DNA of 64,000 nucleotides from Apostichopus japonicus (GCF_037975245.1 NC_092565.1:21781499-21845498); one strand, 5' to 3'. Positions 47,101 through 57,283 are shown, numbered from the stretch's first letter. Notes: generated by a model not told the origin, from the sequence alone. Numbers and translations are program-made.

Positions 47101-49846
47101 GAACACACTTGGACCCCAGTACTCCTTGAGGGGGAAAAAGTAGGTCAACATAATTTACTCCATGCAAAAAGGTTTTGGAACTGAAAAATATCCGGTCAAC
47201 ATATCTGTAATACATATAGGGTATAATAATGCAGCACATGTAATCTATGAATCAAAAGCAAACTTATATTTCTAACAACCAGAACAATGTTGGCAAGGAT
47301 TCTTTGTCACTCATACTTCTTTGTTCTTGTAATTGTTTGTCTAATCAATGAACCCAAGTTGCACCGTCAATAGCTTAGAAAAACACACACAAAAACCCCC
47401 TCATAAACACAACAGATACTGGCTGCCAATGTTGTACGGTATACTGTACTGTACCCAGGGAGTTGGACTTACTCAATTCAATGTTCCAAAATATATCCAA
47501 TGTTTTCTATTAGTTGGTGGTGTGGAAAGAGAGGATCAAATCTAATCATATGCATGTCAGAACATAAATCTTCATATTCCTTGGTTTCTACAGCATGTAT
47601 ATATTATAACTATCCTTCGGTCATCCTCTGAAACTTCGGCTCTCACAACTCGTAACTGGATCAAACAAGCGATTCGGGGAGCAAGCTCTTAGCCATGTCG
47701 CACCATTCTTGTAGAACAAGTTACCATCAGAAATACAAAGCCTTACCTCTATCAGCCCTTTAAAATCAGAGTTAAAGATATTTATTCCAAACAAACCTAT
47801 ATCCGGTTAAGTGTATTGAATCGTATTTTTGTATTTGTTTTGTTAAGCCCATTGAACCCTGGGAATTTGCGCTATATAAGCACCGGTGTAAGAATAATAA
47901 CAATCATAAAAATAACTCTTTGTGCTACAGTAGCATGTGTACAGGTAAATATAAGTCCACAATATATATCATGTCCACAAATACACTGGTCGCTGCATTT
48001 GTGGGAATGAACATTAATTGCATAAAATAAATACATAAAATATTATTTTGGAGCTATAGTATATATAGTGTCCTTGTACATAAATGAACAGTATGATTTC
48101 TGGTACTACACTGGCAGGGTGACGTTCCTTAACTCAAAAACAATCAGATGGAAACAAACTTGTAGATGGGAAATGATGAATACATTGAAACTTGGGGAAG
48201 GTTCAGTTCACAACCAAGTCAAAACCATGCAGGTTCGACCTTACACACATATTAACTTAATTTATACTTATTACTTTATTTATAAATTGTCATATACTTT
48301 AAAGTAAAAAGTATCAAAAAACCCCAGAAAAAACAGAAGTTACCAACTTGTTTTTGATGAAGAATACAACATTCTCTAGATGTAACTGTTTTTCCAATTC
48401 AACACAAAGTGTACAGCAGATCTATAAATAAAGCCTGAATATATATATATATATATAGTATAGTATACCTATACGGTAACTTACAGCATGTTGTATTGTT
48501 GTTACTCAAGTTTCATGCCTGCAGAGTGCAGCAATCATCAGACAACTCGATCGCCACACTGCAGGTATGAAACTCAAGTAACAACATGCTGTAAGTTACC
48601 GTATAGGTATTCTACATTTTGTACTTGCTCTACTTCTATGCATTGATCTAGTTTGCAACAGGAAGTGAACACCTGAATCTTTGTTATATATGTATATATA
48701 TCTATAATATTGAAAGCGTAGTGAGTTGGAAATCTAGAACAGTGAAAAAACTTCCAGCCTCCACCGGGATTTGAACCCAGGCCTTTCGCTTCATATGCAG
48801 ACACCCTAACCACTAGGCTATGGATGCTGATTATGTATATATTATACATATATATATATATGAGACTCTAGGAAACATTGTATAGAGTTACAACATTCTA
48901 GATGGCTTCATAAATTTCAAACCATGGTGGCAAAGTTACTGGTCTGCAAAAAGTTATACAAATTATGAGAAGCTTGCATTGCCTGCTAATGTACTTTGAA
49001 CGAGGTCTTTGTCAAAATTATTGTGAAGATTTCATTTATTTAGGAATAGGATTTTTGTGACCTCAGAAATTCATGATAAAACTTGATCGAATTTACTTTA
49101 CATAATTATTGCTTTGCTTTACTTTTCAAAATCTCTTTTCAGTTTTCCCTTGTTGATTTGCATTTCAACATAATTCTCAAACACTGTAGCTTAGAATATT
49201 TCACTATGCAACAACTCCTGAGTGAGGTAGTAGAATATGTGTGTATAAGGTGGGCGAATAAAGGTGTGAATTAATACGTAATGTCACATACTGTATTGTT
49301 ACATATTTATTACATATGACATATAGTCTAACTTTTTTATTCCTACATAAATACCAACTACTTCAAGGCCTGGTGAAACTTGTTAAAGATTTTTTAAACC
49401 ACATAACCTCAATGATTTAATGTCGAGTAAGTATAGAAGGTATGCTACCTAGTGAAAGCAAAAGTATATATCCTAACGCCATATTGGTATCACAGCTATA
49501 TCCTGTATGAGACCTACTATGAAGACAGTCTACAGGCTTTTATTGTGCTCTAATGCTAGCGTTAAAATAATTCTTACATCAGACTTGGCTAACGTTCTGA
49601 CTAGACCAACCAGATCACAGCAAACTATCAATGCCACAGCAGGTTTGCCATAATCTCTATCATCAATTACCACTGGCTGGAACAGGCTTAAACTCAGCCT
49701 TAGCATAGGCTAGGGCCTACCGTAGGCTACATTATACAGGGAGCTGATAGTGGCTCCTTGGTCAAAGACTCGGTCAGAAAACATAAGCTGGACTTATGCC
49801 TACCGTTTAACGGATCTTCCACTTCACTACGTGGTGTGCTCGTCAT
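41062..49846 (-). CDS. BNIP3: BNIP3 family mitophagy receptor
   Basis: BNIP3/BNIP3L are tail-anchored outer-mitochondrial-membrane proteins that recruit LC3/GABARAP for mitophagy and have an atypical BH3 region. Six minus-strand exons join in phase: 49846-49804, 44804-44621, 43953-43863, 42898-42837, 41951-41808 and 41107-41062. They give 189 residues (human BNIP3 is 194). Seen: an LIR motif SWVEL (W17-L20); NMEKLLMEAQ as in the family's DMEKILLDAQ; a Ser-rich linker; WIWDWSSRPEHAPPKEFRF (113-131), the conserved BH3-adjacent block; KHPENARLSLRKSKAMK; and the tail anchor IFSADVLRMVVPSL... (about 157-180) with G175-IVI-G179. The usual His of the transmembrane dimer motif is Asn here. It ends with a short basic tail, AAAPKSSM. 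It is probably a single pre-duplication orthologue of BNIP3 and BNIP3L (inference). Confidence 0.96.
41808..41951 (-). CDS. BNIP3: BNIP3 coding exon 5 (tail anchor)
   Basis: Encodes EFRFKHPENARLSLRKSKAM, then IFSADVLRMVVPSLILTNLI to the first Gly of the GxxxG pair. Confidence 0.96.
42837..42898 (-). CDS. BNIP3: BNIP3 coding exon 4
   Basis: A 62-nt exon encoding GLRNTEWIWDWSSRPEHAPP, the highly conserved WSSRPE block of BNIP3 proteins. The donor is CCAAA|gtatgt. Confidence 0.95.
43769..43798 (+). repeat. (TA)n microsatellite
   Basis: Imperfect TATA/GATA run within a BNIP3 intron. Confidence 0.85.
43863..43953 (-). CDS. BNIP3: BNIP3 coding exon 3
   Basis: A 91-nt exon encoding a Ser/Pro-rich linker, SPKSPHSPVLSS to SGASDSEQ. 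The acceptor is ttcag|T and the exon ends in phase 0. Confidence 0.9.
44621..44804 (-). CDS. BNIP3: BNIP3 coding exon 2 (LIR motif)
   Basis: The acceptor is acaaaag|AA. It encodes SWVELNLSSQGG, then NMEKLLMEAQRDQ and RGSSRDG. The donor is GGAAG|gtgaga. Confidence 0.94.
47670..47915 (+). mobile_element. 3' relic of a non-LTR (LINE) retrotransposon
   Basis: One frame reads RFGEQALSHVAPFL*NKLPSE then IQSLTSISPLKSELKIFI. This is the usual C-terminus of many LINE reverse transcriptases (AFS..P.LWNSLP..IR....F...LK), here with an in-frame stop. Downstream is a typical 3' tail, gcgctatataagcacc, and an ATAATAA-like end. Strongly truncated and inactive. Confidence 0.65.
48437..48463 (+). repeat. (AT)n microsatellite
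   Basis: Runs directly into the left arm of the palindrome. Confidence 0.9.
48465..48610. repeat. Long palindrome (fold-back element)
   Basis: The left arm 48465-48524 and right arm 48559-48610 are inverted copies (atacctatacggtaacttac then agcatgttg, ... tttcatRcctgcag), separated by 34 nt. The left arm has 8 extra bases and three substitutions. It could be a small MITE; the end duplications are unclear. Confidence 0.85.
48640..48828 (-). mobile_element. tRNA-derived SINE
   Basis: The minus-strand 73-nt head (48828-48756) has an A box TAGCCTAGTGGTTAGG and a B box GGTTCAAATCC. It has a perfect-length T arm (CTGGG/CCCGG) and a 6-of-7-pair acceptor. The D and anticodon stems are mismatched, so it is not a working tRNA. 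A non-tRNA body follows (GGAAGTTTTTTCACTGTTCT and on); its lower boundary is approximate. Confidence 0.7.
49804..49846 (-). CDS. BNIP3: BNIP3 coding exon 1
   Basis: Encodes MTSTPRSEVEDPLN plus one base. The donor is AACG|gtaggc. The phase matches the next exon, making GAA (E15) just before SWVEL. Confidence 0.85.
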
Positions 49847-50377
49847 TTTCAGCAATTATCGAAGACTCGGCAAAGTATATTTGTTTGTAATCAGCCTGTT
49901 ACATGTAACGATAGAATGATGAAGTAGTATTTGTGTCGACGTCTTACGCTTGTTTTCAGAGCAAAAGCCAGATGTACAGATTGTCGTACGACGTCAAAGG
50001 CGCTCTAAACTGTCTAAGTCTATGCTGGGAAATTGTACTGTTGTGGGCTATAGTTGTTTATGTGTAAACGTTTGTTTACATACGGGGTTTTCATTGCAGA
50101 CGATCCAATATTATGTAGGGGTAGAGAACTAAGAATCTTCAAATTTTCCTTCCCTTTCCTTACATTACGCTAAAATTTGGTAAATAGTCTCTTAAAACAT
50201 TCTCCTAATAATTTTTCATGCAATCGATAAAATCGAAACGAAAATTAAGCATAAAATTCAGTCGAATAACCGTGATACTGTTCAAATATGAATATTCCAT
50301 TATGATAGATGGCAGGGAGCCAATAGGTTTCTATTTCGTTTTCTAAGTTTTTGCGGATCAGCTGATTATCGATAGTT

Positions 50378-50385
50378 TGACGTCA
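50378..50385. promoter_or_regulatory. CRE/ATF consensus upstream of BNIP3
   Basis: Perfect TGACGTCA about 530 bp upstream of the BNIP3 start codon. RCGTG words (HIF-type core) also occur at 49829, 50569 and 50658. These are matches to consensus only. Confidence 0.3.
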
Positions 50386-51333
50386 TAAAATCGGTAGCTA
50401 CACAGCTTCCATGCTGTTCTGTAGTTACTTGTTCATCACCGTCTCCGAAAATGCAACTAACTTTCTTGAAAACTATGAAAATGAACGACTGAAAAAGTTT
50501 GAAATTCCAGTGACCTGACGCCGATAGTCCGTTCCAAACATAAAAGTTACACATAGACGAAAATACCTACGTGAGTTGATTTACAATCACGAGGGCTCAG
50601 AACAGTTGCGACATTTAATAATGTTCATATCTCCTCCTCACTTTGCCCGCACAGCGGACGTGTTACTCCTGCATCCGTTAGAATATGGTACATATCCACA
50701 CCTGCTACGAAGGTTACTCCTCACTATGATCCCATTCTAACTAGGCTATTCCTCAAACTGGACTAAGAATGGGGTCAGTTCTGTAAAATAGCTTCCGTTG
50801 ATTCGTACCTATAGGTTATATCTACAGACACAATGACTTACGGTCTGGCACTAATTAGTAGTATATAACCTTATTTCAAAAAGCCATCCTTAGTTACATT
50901 ATTTTTGTGAGGTATACAACCGCCCTCCCTCCTCCACCAAAAAAAAATAACTATAAAAAAGGTTAGGCTTGCGAGACTTCTTGGTGCTTGCAAAGTCGAT
51001 ATCAATTCGCCAGAATACTGTGCTATATCAGGAAGTGTGCCATACTTGCCAAATCGGAAGAAGAAACGTCAGCAGAGTGGTCGAGCGGTTCCAACTACAT
51101 TTATTTACACTGAGACTGATACGATAAAATGAGTTATATAATAATGATACACTGTTCGGTAAATAAATAACTATGAACGCAATGCATCCTGACTATATCA
51201 CTGCAGTGCCAGTTAAAATTTCTCACCTCCCCCCACACCAAAAAAAAAAAGAAGAAGCAAGAATACGGTACATCTCGGAAACCTTCCTGTATATGGATAA
51301 CTTCTGTACAACATATGCCTGTAGGAAATGGAC

Positions 51334-51980
51334 CAAGGGCGGCGGAAGTACTTTTAATCTGGGGGGGCACCGACATCAAAGGGCACTTTGCAGAAATTCG
51401 ATTGGACTGATGTAGCCTGATATTTAGTACCCTTTATAACTCTTATTGTATTATCTTATTTGCGTATACACATCACTCCATCAACGCCCCCCCCCCCCCC
51501 CCCAATGAAAATATGCATACTAGCACTGCAATATCCAATGTGCAAATTGGGAAACAAGGAACAAGTTTTCTATTGAGACAAATGAGGTGAAATCATGCTA
51601 GTTGCTAATGTAAAAATTTTCCGGATTAGAGTTTATTTCTTGTTAATATATTAACAAATTGTTTCCATTCGAAATAGCTTTGAGTTTGACCCACATAAAT
51701 TCATTTACAGTCAGGGGCGTAGCCAGGATTTGCAAATTTGTATGCACGACTATCTGAGCGGAGCGCCACCATCGGTTGGCGCGGAGCGTACAAGAAAATT
51801 TTTGTTTTACAAACCCCTCAGATGGCCGGAAACGGCCCTTCCCGAGTGTTCATTCTGGTCCCCTGGCCTCTTGCTAACTTGAGACACCTCAATTTTTATG
51901 CAGAAAAAGGGCACATTTTTAACCCTGAGGAAAAGTGAGGGGCACGTGCCCCCTGTGCCCCCCCGGTTCCGCCGCCCTTG
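51334..51980. mobile_element. Non-autonomous hAT-type element (647 bp), possibly composite
   Basis: The ends are CAAGGGCGGCGGAAGTAC and GGTTCCGCCGCCCTTG. The perfect 8-bp target duplication is AAATGGAC (51326-51333 and 51981-51988). At 51714 an internal left-type end, CAGGGGCGTAGCCAGG, starts the shared module (gcgccaccatcggttggcgc). This suggests a nested copy whose right end was lost or merged. Confidence 0.9.
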
Positions 51981-52768
51981 AAATGGACTCTATAGCTGAT
52001 CAAGTCCGTGGACTCTCAACGAACAATTAGTCAAGTTCTAATCAGAATGTATCCCATTTATGCAATTTGGCTACTACCGTAAAACAAAAATATACATGGC
52101 CGATATAGGGAACAGTTAAAGAATTAGCAATGTTTGTTTGATGTAGGGAATAGTTAAAGAATTAGCCAAAATCATGATCCTTTGCCGAATTTATCCCTCC
52201 AGGGGCAGCTCATGATGACGGACATACACCATTGTTTTGGAATTGTCAGCGATGTCCTCCAAATTCGTAACCTCCTAAAGTTACCGAATAAGAGAAAACT
52301 CCCCCCCCCCCCCGCAACTCGTTAATGACTTGCTGCATTCCTCTAGCTACCAATACCCTAGAATAGACGAAGCCACATTATGAGAGATTTTAATGGTTTT
52401 ATCCATTGAAGTAAATTTTTAGGTTTTTATATCTTAATAAATTTTCAGGATAGGTTGGGTTAGTTTGTTTACTTTAATGTTGAAGTCATAACAGCTTTCG
52501 CCTAATCTCATCGTTCCTGCTACAATTTTGTTTGTATTGTGTACCTACCTGTATCTCGCAATTGATCAAAGCTACTGTGTACTGTGGTGTAGTGTCCTGT
52601 GGTGTACTGTATTGTATTGTGGGGTACACAGCTAGGGTACTAAAGTGCGCATGTACTCAAGGTTCGTGTGTACTAAAGTTGTGTGTACTCACTCAATGTG
52701 GGTGCATTGTAGCCTACAGGGGGGTGCTAAGGTGCACAGCAGTGCACTTGTGTGCACTTGAGTGCATG

Positions 52769-52888
52769 TGTGCGCGCCTGTGTGCGCGCCTGTGTGCGCG
52801 CCTGTGTGCGCGCCTGTGTGCGCGCCTGTGTGCGCGCCTGTGTGCGCGCCAGTGTGCGCGCCTGTGTGCGCGCCTGTGTGCGCGCCTG
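52769..52888 (+). repeat. 12-bp GC-rich tandem repeat, 10 copies
   Basis: The unit TGTGCGCGCCTG is repeated ten times, with one copy varying to CCAG. Alternating purine-pyrimidine TGTGCGCG gives Z-DNA potential (inference). Upstream sequence at 52630-52768 has looser GTGCACTTG/GTGTACT repeats. It is open in several frames only because the length is a multiple of three. Confidence 0.95.
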
Positions 52889-53164
52889 AAGAGGAACATA
52901 ATGCTATTTTTGTAAGAAAAGCCACCCAGGAAAAACCTGGCCAATAAAAGCCAAACTGCGAACCCAGTCATCTAACATCAAGACTGACTGTGTGATACTT
53001 TTTAAGAAACGTCACCCAGAAAAGAACCTGGGCACGAAAACCAAACAACCGAACGACTGATCTGCTCTTAACCCCAGTCCCCTTGCATCGAGACTGTGTG
53101 ATCATCGTCAGGTGGTTATGATGGTTCCCCTAGAAGGGGATCATAATGATACCTTGATCCAGCC

Positions 53165-53172
53165 TATATAAG
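53165..53172 (+). promoter_or_regulatory. TATA box, candidate promoter
   Basis: TATATAAG within agcctatataagtgcggg. It could drive TMED4/9 (start codon 786 bp downstream) or mark an old LTR: two related 80-90-bp blocks (each with CACCCAG.AAA.AACCTGG and AGACTG.GTGTGAT) lie just upstream, like LTR enhancer repeats. Confidence 0.35.
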
Positions 53173-53281
53173 TGCGGGAAAGGGGCATAGCATTTTCGGA
53201 CAGTGCTTGTCTTGCATAGCCATTTTGAAGCACAAAAATAATTGCAGAAAAGAGGATTACTCTGAAAATAGTTTAGCATAG

Positions 53282-53440
53282 TAGCATCGCCTATTTGAGT
53301 AGTAGCGGCAGCTTTTACAGCAGTATCGTCTCTTAGGAGTAGTAGCACCTTCTGTTTAGAGTAGTAGCACCTCCTGCTTAGGGTAGTAGCACCTCGAGTT
53401 TAGGGTATTAGCATCTCCTATTTAGGGTAGCAGCCACTGA
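53282..53440 (+). repeat. 22-bp tandem repeat
   Basis: At least four clear and several degenerate units of gtagtagcacctcctgttta plus gg, just downstream of the TATA box. Confidence 0.85.
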
Positions 53441-53541
53441 CCTAGGTCGGTCGTAGCAGCGCCACTTGGAGTCCTTTTGGCGTTTCATAGATAATTGCCT
53501 GCACGGCTAGCACTGAGTTGTACTCGTATGACTTGTCCTTG

Positions 53542-53575
53542 CCACTGATCTGTACGTTAGTGTACAGATCAGTGG
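53542..53575. repeat. Perfect 14-bp hairpin
   Basis: CCACTGATCTGTAC, loop GTTAGT, GTACAGATCAGTGG. No mismatch in the stem. Function unknown. Confidence 0.9.
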
Positions 53576-53957
53576 TCCTTGATTGTTGACTTGCCGTACA
53601 TGGATAAACTTCTAACGCTGAAATTCATCGTCGCATGTACACACAGCAGACTAACCATAGCTATATAGTTCCCGTCCCTTGGCCTCTAGACTGTACGTAA
53701 CCAACGTGTCACAATGTTATTGCCAACTTATTAGCTGACGCAGCAATTAGAGAAGAAGAGAAAGAAATTTTATGCTCATATCAAGATCATTTTAAGATTA
53801 TTTAAACTAGTTAAGATATATTTAGACTTTTTAAAACGTTATTTTTTGTATAAAATACAAATAAAACTTGTAAACTGAACATCCTAATTACACCTGGCAA
53901 TAGTTTGCCCATTACATTTGTACGTGTGTTAAAAGTGACAACCACATAGTGTACACG

Positions 53958-54090
53958 ATGGAGTCTCTCAAGTACCTTTGCTTTTCTATATTTGTGTTTA
54001 TCCCTGTCTCCAATTGCCTCTATTTTCATATTGGTGAAACAGAGAAAAAATGTTTTATCGAAGAAATTCCCGATGAAACCATGGTAATAG
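53958..54090 (+). CDS. TMED4/TMED9: TMED4/9 coding exon 1
   Basis: Encodes the signal peptide and the start of the GOLD domain, to TMVI plus one base. The donor is ATAG|gtaaga. Confidence 0.95.
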
Positions 54091-57000
54091 GTAAGATAAA
54101 GGGTCTCTTTATATCTAATGTTAGGCTACGAACGACCGTACCGTTACCGTTCTCTGCCTAGCCTATACACATCCTAATTTAGACCTAGGATATGCCTAAA
54201 AAGCCTAAAGTTGCATTCATTTAATGCGATAGAGTAAAGCCTAGACATTATGAAACGAGCCAGGCTATTAATCTGTCAACGTAGGCCTAGGGGGAAATGT
54301 CATATTGGCAAGTCCTAACCTGGCAAAGAAAAGGGAATAGATTAACGCAATTCGTCAGATTTTAGGCCCAGCAATTTCTTTGCTGGAATGACATTCAGAA
54401 ACCACAGCATCCCACGTTAACAGCACAAACAGTGAAATAGTTTCCTTATGGAAGCTGAGACTGTAGATGAGTAGCCAAAGTAACCTTTAATGTTACTAGA
54501 TCATCGAGGGGTCTGTAACGTCTTTTGCCTTAAGAAGTTATCCAATTTGTAACTACTGTGTTATTAATGGGGTCTATTGTCAAAAGCCACAGGGCAGCTC
54601 ATTTTCCATATTGCTATGTTGAGTTCCTAGACCCATGCCTGTGTTGAAAATCATGACATCACAATTGTGAGTAAAAGTTGGTATTCTATGCATGTTTCAA
54701 AACTACACTTCTCTCCTACAGTGAGTGTACATATTAGGCCTAAATAATAAAAGTCTAATATTAACATTGTTTATATTTGTTATATAAACCCTATGTACTT
54801 GAGATCTATTTCTCTTCAACAGGCAACTATAAAACGCAATTATATGATAAAAAGTCAAATAGCTTCATGCCTTCCAGTCCCGGAATTGGCATGCACGTGG
54901 AGATCAAAGGTCCAGATGATGATATTATTCTATCCAAGATGTATAGCTCTGAAGGACGGTTTACGTTCACATCCCATACACCCGGAGAGCATCTAATTTG
55001 TATCTATTCAAACTCTACTTCATGGGCCATGTTTGGCAGCAATAAAATGGTAAGTTGCAGTGCAGCTGGGTTGTCAAGTTTCTTTGATTGCCATGTCATA
55101 TAGTTTGCCAATTTTCACTTAGTGATTATGATTGTTGAATTAAATAACTGTGGTAGTGCAGTAATGTGGTTAAAAAACAGGGCGTTAAGGAGAAGATGTT
55201 AGCCCAGTACAGGAAAGAAGTAGAGATAGACCGCAATGTTGGGACTCCGATATAGATCCTTCTTATAGTTTTAACAGGGTTGAAATTTAAATATCTGCAG
55301 ATGTTTCAATTGTCCAGTTTGGTGCCTTTTTAACTAAATGGGTATTTTGTTTTTTATTTTGTTTTTATGTGCAGAGGGTTCATCTTGATATTGAAGTGGG
55401 AGAGCATGCTAATGATTACAGAGAGATCCAAGAAAAGGACAAACTTACAGAACTCCAGCTACGAGTACGACAGTTGCTTGACCAAGTAGAACAAATTCAG
55501 AAGGAACAAAACTATCAAAGAGTAAGTACAAATTATGGAATGCTATCCTGTAGCTCCATAGCATTTACAGTCATCTTATGTTAAAACACACAAGTTGACA
55601 GGTCCTAGCTACAGTGATTGTATAGAGTTTGCTTCCTGTAGGCATTTACGACATTGGGAAAGATGAGATGAACATGAACATTTTCACAGAGTGTGGAAGT
55701 GAGCATTAACTGAGAAATTAATGACAGTGACTCTAGCAACTTATCAACAATGTGGGTGACCATCTTTCAATATTCATTCCATGTGGGAGGTGGAATACAT
55801 CTATGCGAATGTGATGGCGTGTGTGTGTATGTGACACCTGCTTGTAAACACCAGAACTCAAAAGTTCATGGCAGATTAACTTCATGCATTGTATGTGGAT
55901 CTGTCATTTTGGGTAAAAACAGCCTTTCTGTGAAGGTCAAAGGTCATTTGAGGTCGGAAGAGGTTAAAGTCAGAAAACACTTTTCTTACAGATTTGTCGA
56001 TATCTCCATTCTGTCAAGTAGTAATATTTTTCGTCATTTAGCTTTGATGCTTTGATCGAATGAAGAGTGACTCAATGGGCTTTGAAAGTTCACCCTGAAA
56101 TGTAAATGAATTTATTCCGGGTCATAGTGCATGGAATAATTTATCCAGCACCACGTCACAACATGCTATGCAAATTGGGCAGACTGCTATTGAAGTTCAA
56201 AGTCGTATAGAATTTTTCGAACGCAGGGATTGTAGTATTTCATAATAGACAAAAACTTCAGACTTTCAAAAGAGCTACACAAAGTTTGAACAATATATTA
56301 TTCCCTGTAGTAAATGTACTCTTACTGTGGACTGGTTGGTCTGCAATCAGCATAATGAACATATCAGATGAACTTGTCATCCCTTTTGCCAGGTTAAATT
56401 TGAGAATAATAACAAATAGACATATATCTTGTATGGCAACCTGAAGATAAAAAACCGGGTGTGCATGTATGTTTAAAAGAGTTAAAGGTTTCTTGATATT
56501 ATGTAACTAGTTCCATGCAGTACAGTGGTCCTGAAAGGACAGTCAAGTTGAAGTCCTGTGTAAGTGTAACACAACGTCACCTCAGAAATGTGATATTTGT
56601 TGAGTTGAAAAGTTACGTTAACATGACATCTTGACGATAATTGCCAAATTGTCGATTTGTGTGTGTTGCACGTAACTTGACAACACATCAAAAGTATGTT
56701 ATTTGTTGGGTTGACAGTAAATTATGGTTACATGATCTCACGGCAAAAATGATCAAATAGTTGAGTTGCTTGATTGCACATAACTCAACATTTTGCCTGG
56801 GTATGATATTTGTTGATTTGTCTAGTAATGCGCTACAAATCAACTCAAATATTTGAGTTTTGTCAAGATGTAACATTTAATTTAGCATATTTGGAAACTC
56901 TACTAGAAATATATATATATACAAGTTGGTTGTAATGTTGTTTCATACTACTAAGACTACACCTGGTTTGTCCCTTCAAAATCATCGTAATTCAGACAGA

Positions 57001-57283
57001 TTCCTCTGAACTCTCAAGACTTTGCTCATGAAGTTTATACTATGGTTGATTCTTAAAGTTAGAATTCGGACATATCAGTTACATTAGTAGTCACAGTGCA
57101 GTCCTTATTAACATTGAATGTTGACTTTTTCAGTACCGGGAAGAACGTTTCCGTCACACCAGTGAGAGCACAAACCAGAGAGTTCTATGGTGGTCAATTG
57201 CACAGACAGCAATTCTCTTAGTGACGGGGTTCTGGCAAATGAGGCACTTGAAAGGATTCTTTGAGGCAAAGAAGCTGGTCTAA
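53958..57283 (+). CDS. TMED4/TMED9: p24-alpha family cargo receptor (TMED4/TMED9)
   Basis: p24 proteins cycle between ER and Golgi in COPII and COPI vesicles and help sort secretory cargo, notably GPI-anchored proteins. Four exons join in phase (53958-54090, 54823-55049, 55375-55521, 57134-57283) and give 218 residues. Seen: signal peptide 1-20; [20 protein letters not shown] directly after it; a GOLD domain with C32 and C104, which form the family disulfide; an N-glycosylation site N108-S-T; a coiled coil (about 125-185); a transmembrane helix 186-205; and cytosolic tail [13 protein letters not shown] with FF (211-212, COPII) and a C-terminal KKxx (COPI). [19 protein letters not shown] and the KKLV end mark the alpha subfamily. 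Residues are shared with both TMED4 and TMED9, so it is likely their common orthologue. The start is the only ATG giving a signal peptide. Confidence 0.97.
54823..55049 (+). CDS. TMED4/TMED9: TMED4/9 coding exon 2
   Basis: Encodes 75 residues of the GOLD domain, NYKTQLYD to MFGSNKM, with the second disulfide Cys and the NST sequon. The acceptor is cttcaacag. Confidence 0.96.
55375..55521 (+). CDS. TMED4/TMED9: TMED4/9 coding exon 3
   Basis: Encodes 49 residues: [15 protein letters not shown], then the coiled-coil start [20 protein letters not shown]. It is phase 0 at both ends. Confidence 0.96.
57134..57283 (+). CDS. TMED4/TMED9: TMED4/9 coding exon 4 with stop
   Basis: Encodes [20 protein letters not shown], the membrane helix and the FF/KKLV tail. 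TAA is at 57281-57283. Confidence 0.97.
   Translation, partial: YREERFRHTSESTNQRVLWWSIAQTAILLVTGFWQMRHLKGFFEAKKLV

Larger units (their letters stand above)
44805..49803 (-). other. BNIP3 intron 1
   Basis: A 5-kb intron. It holds G-runs at about 46858, a LINE 3' relic (47670-47915), an (AT)n run, a long palindrome (48465-48610) and a tRNA-derived SINE (48640-48828). No other coding exon is recognised. Confidence 0.8.
49847..53957. other. Divergent intergenic region BNIP3 / TMED4-9
   Basis: Holds the presumed BNIP3 promoter (about 49850-50700) and an hAT element (51334-51980). It also holds poly-C runs (about 51487, 52301), a 12-bp GC-rich tandem repeat, and a TATA-containing segment before TMED4/9. 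No coding gene is seen. Confidence 0.6.

Noticed and set aside
51070-51100. tRNA-like A box (GTGGTCGAGCGGTT)
   Set aside because: No B box or foldable cloverleaf follows within tRNA length.
52532-52925. Cys/Ala/Arg-rich open frames across 52.5-52.9 kb on both strands
   Set aside because: Produced by the 12-bp repeat, which stays open in several frames at once.
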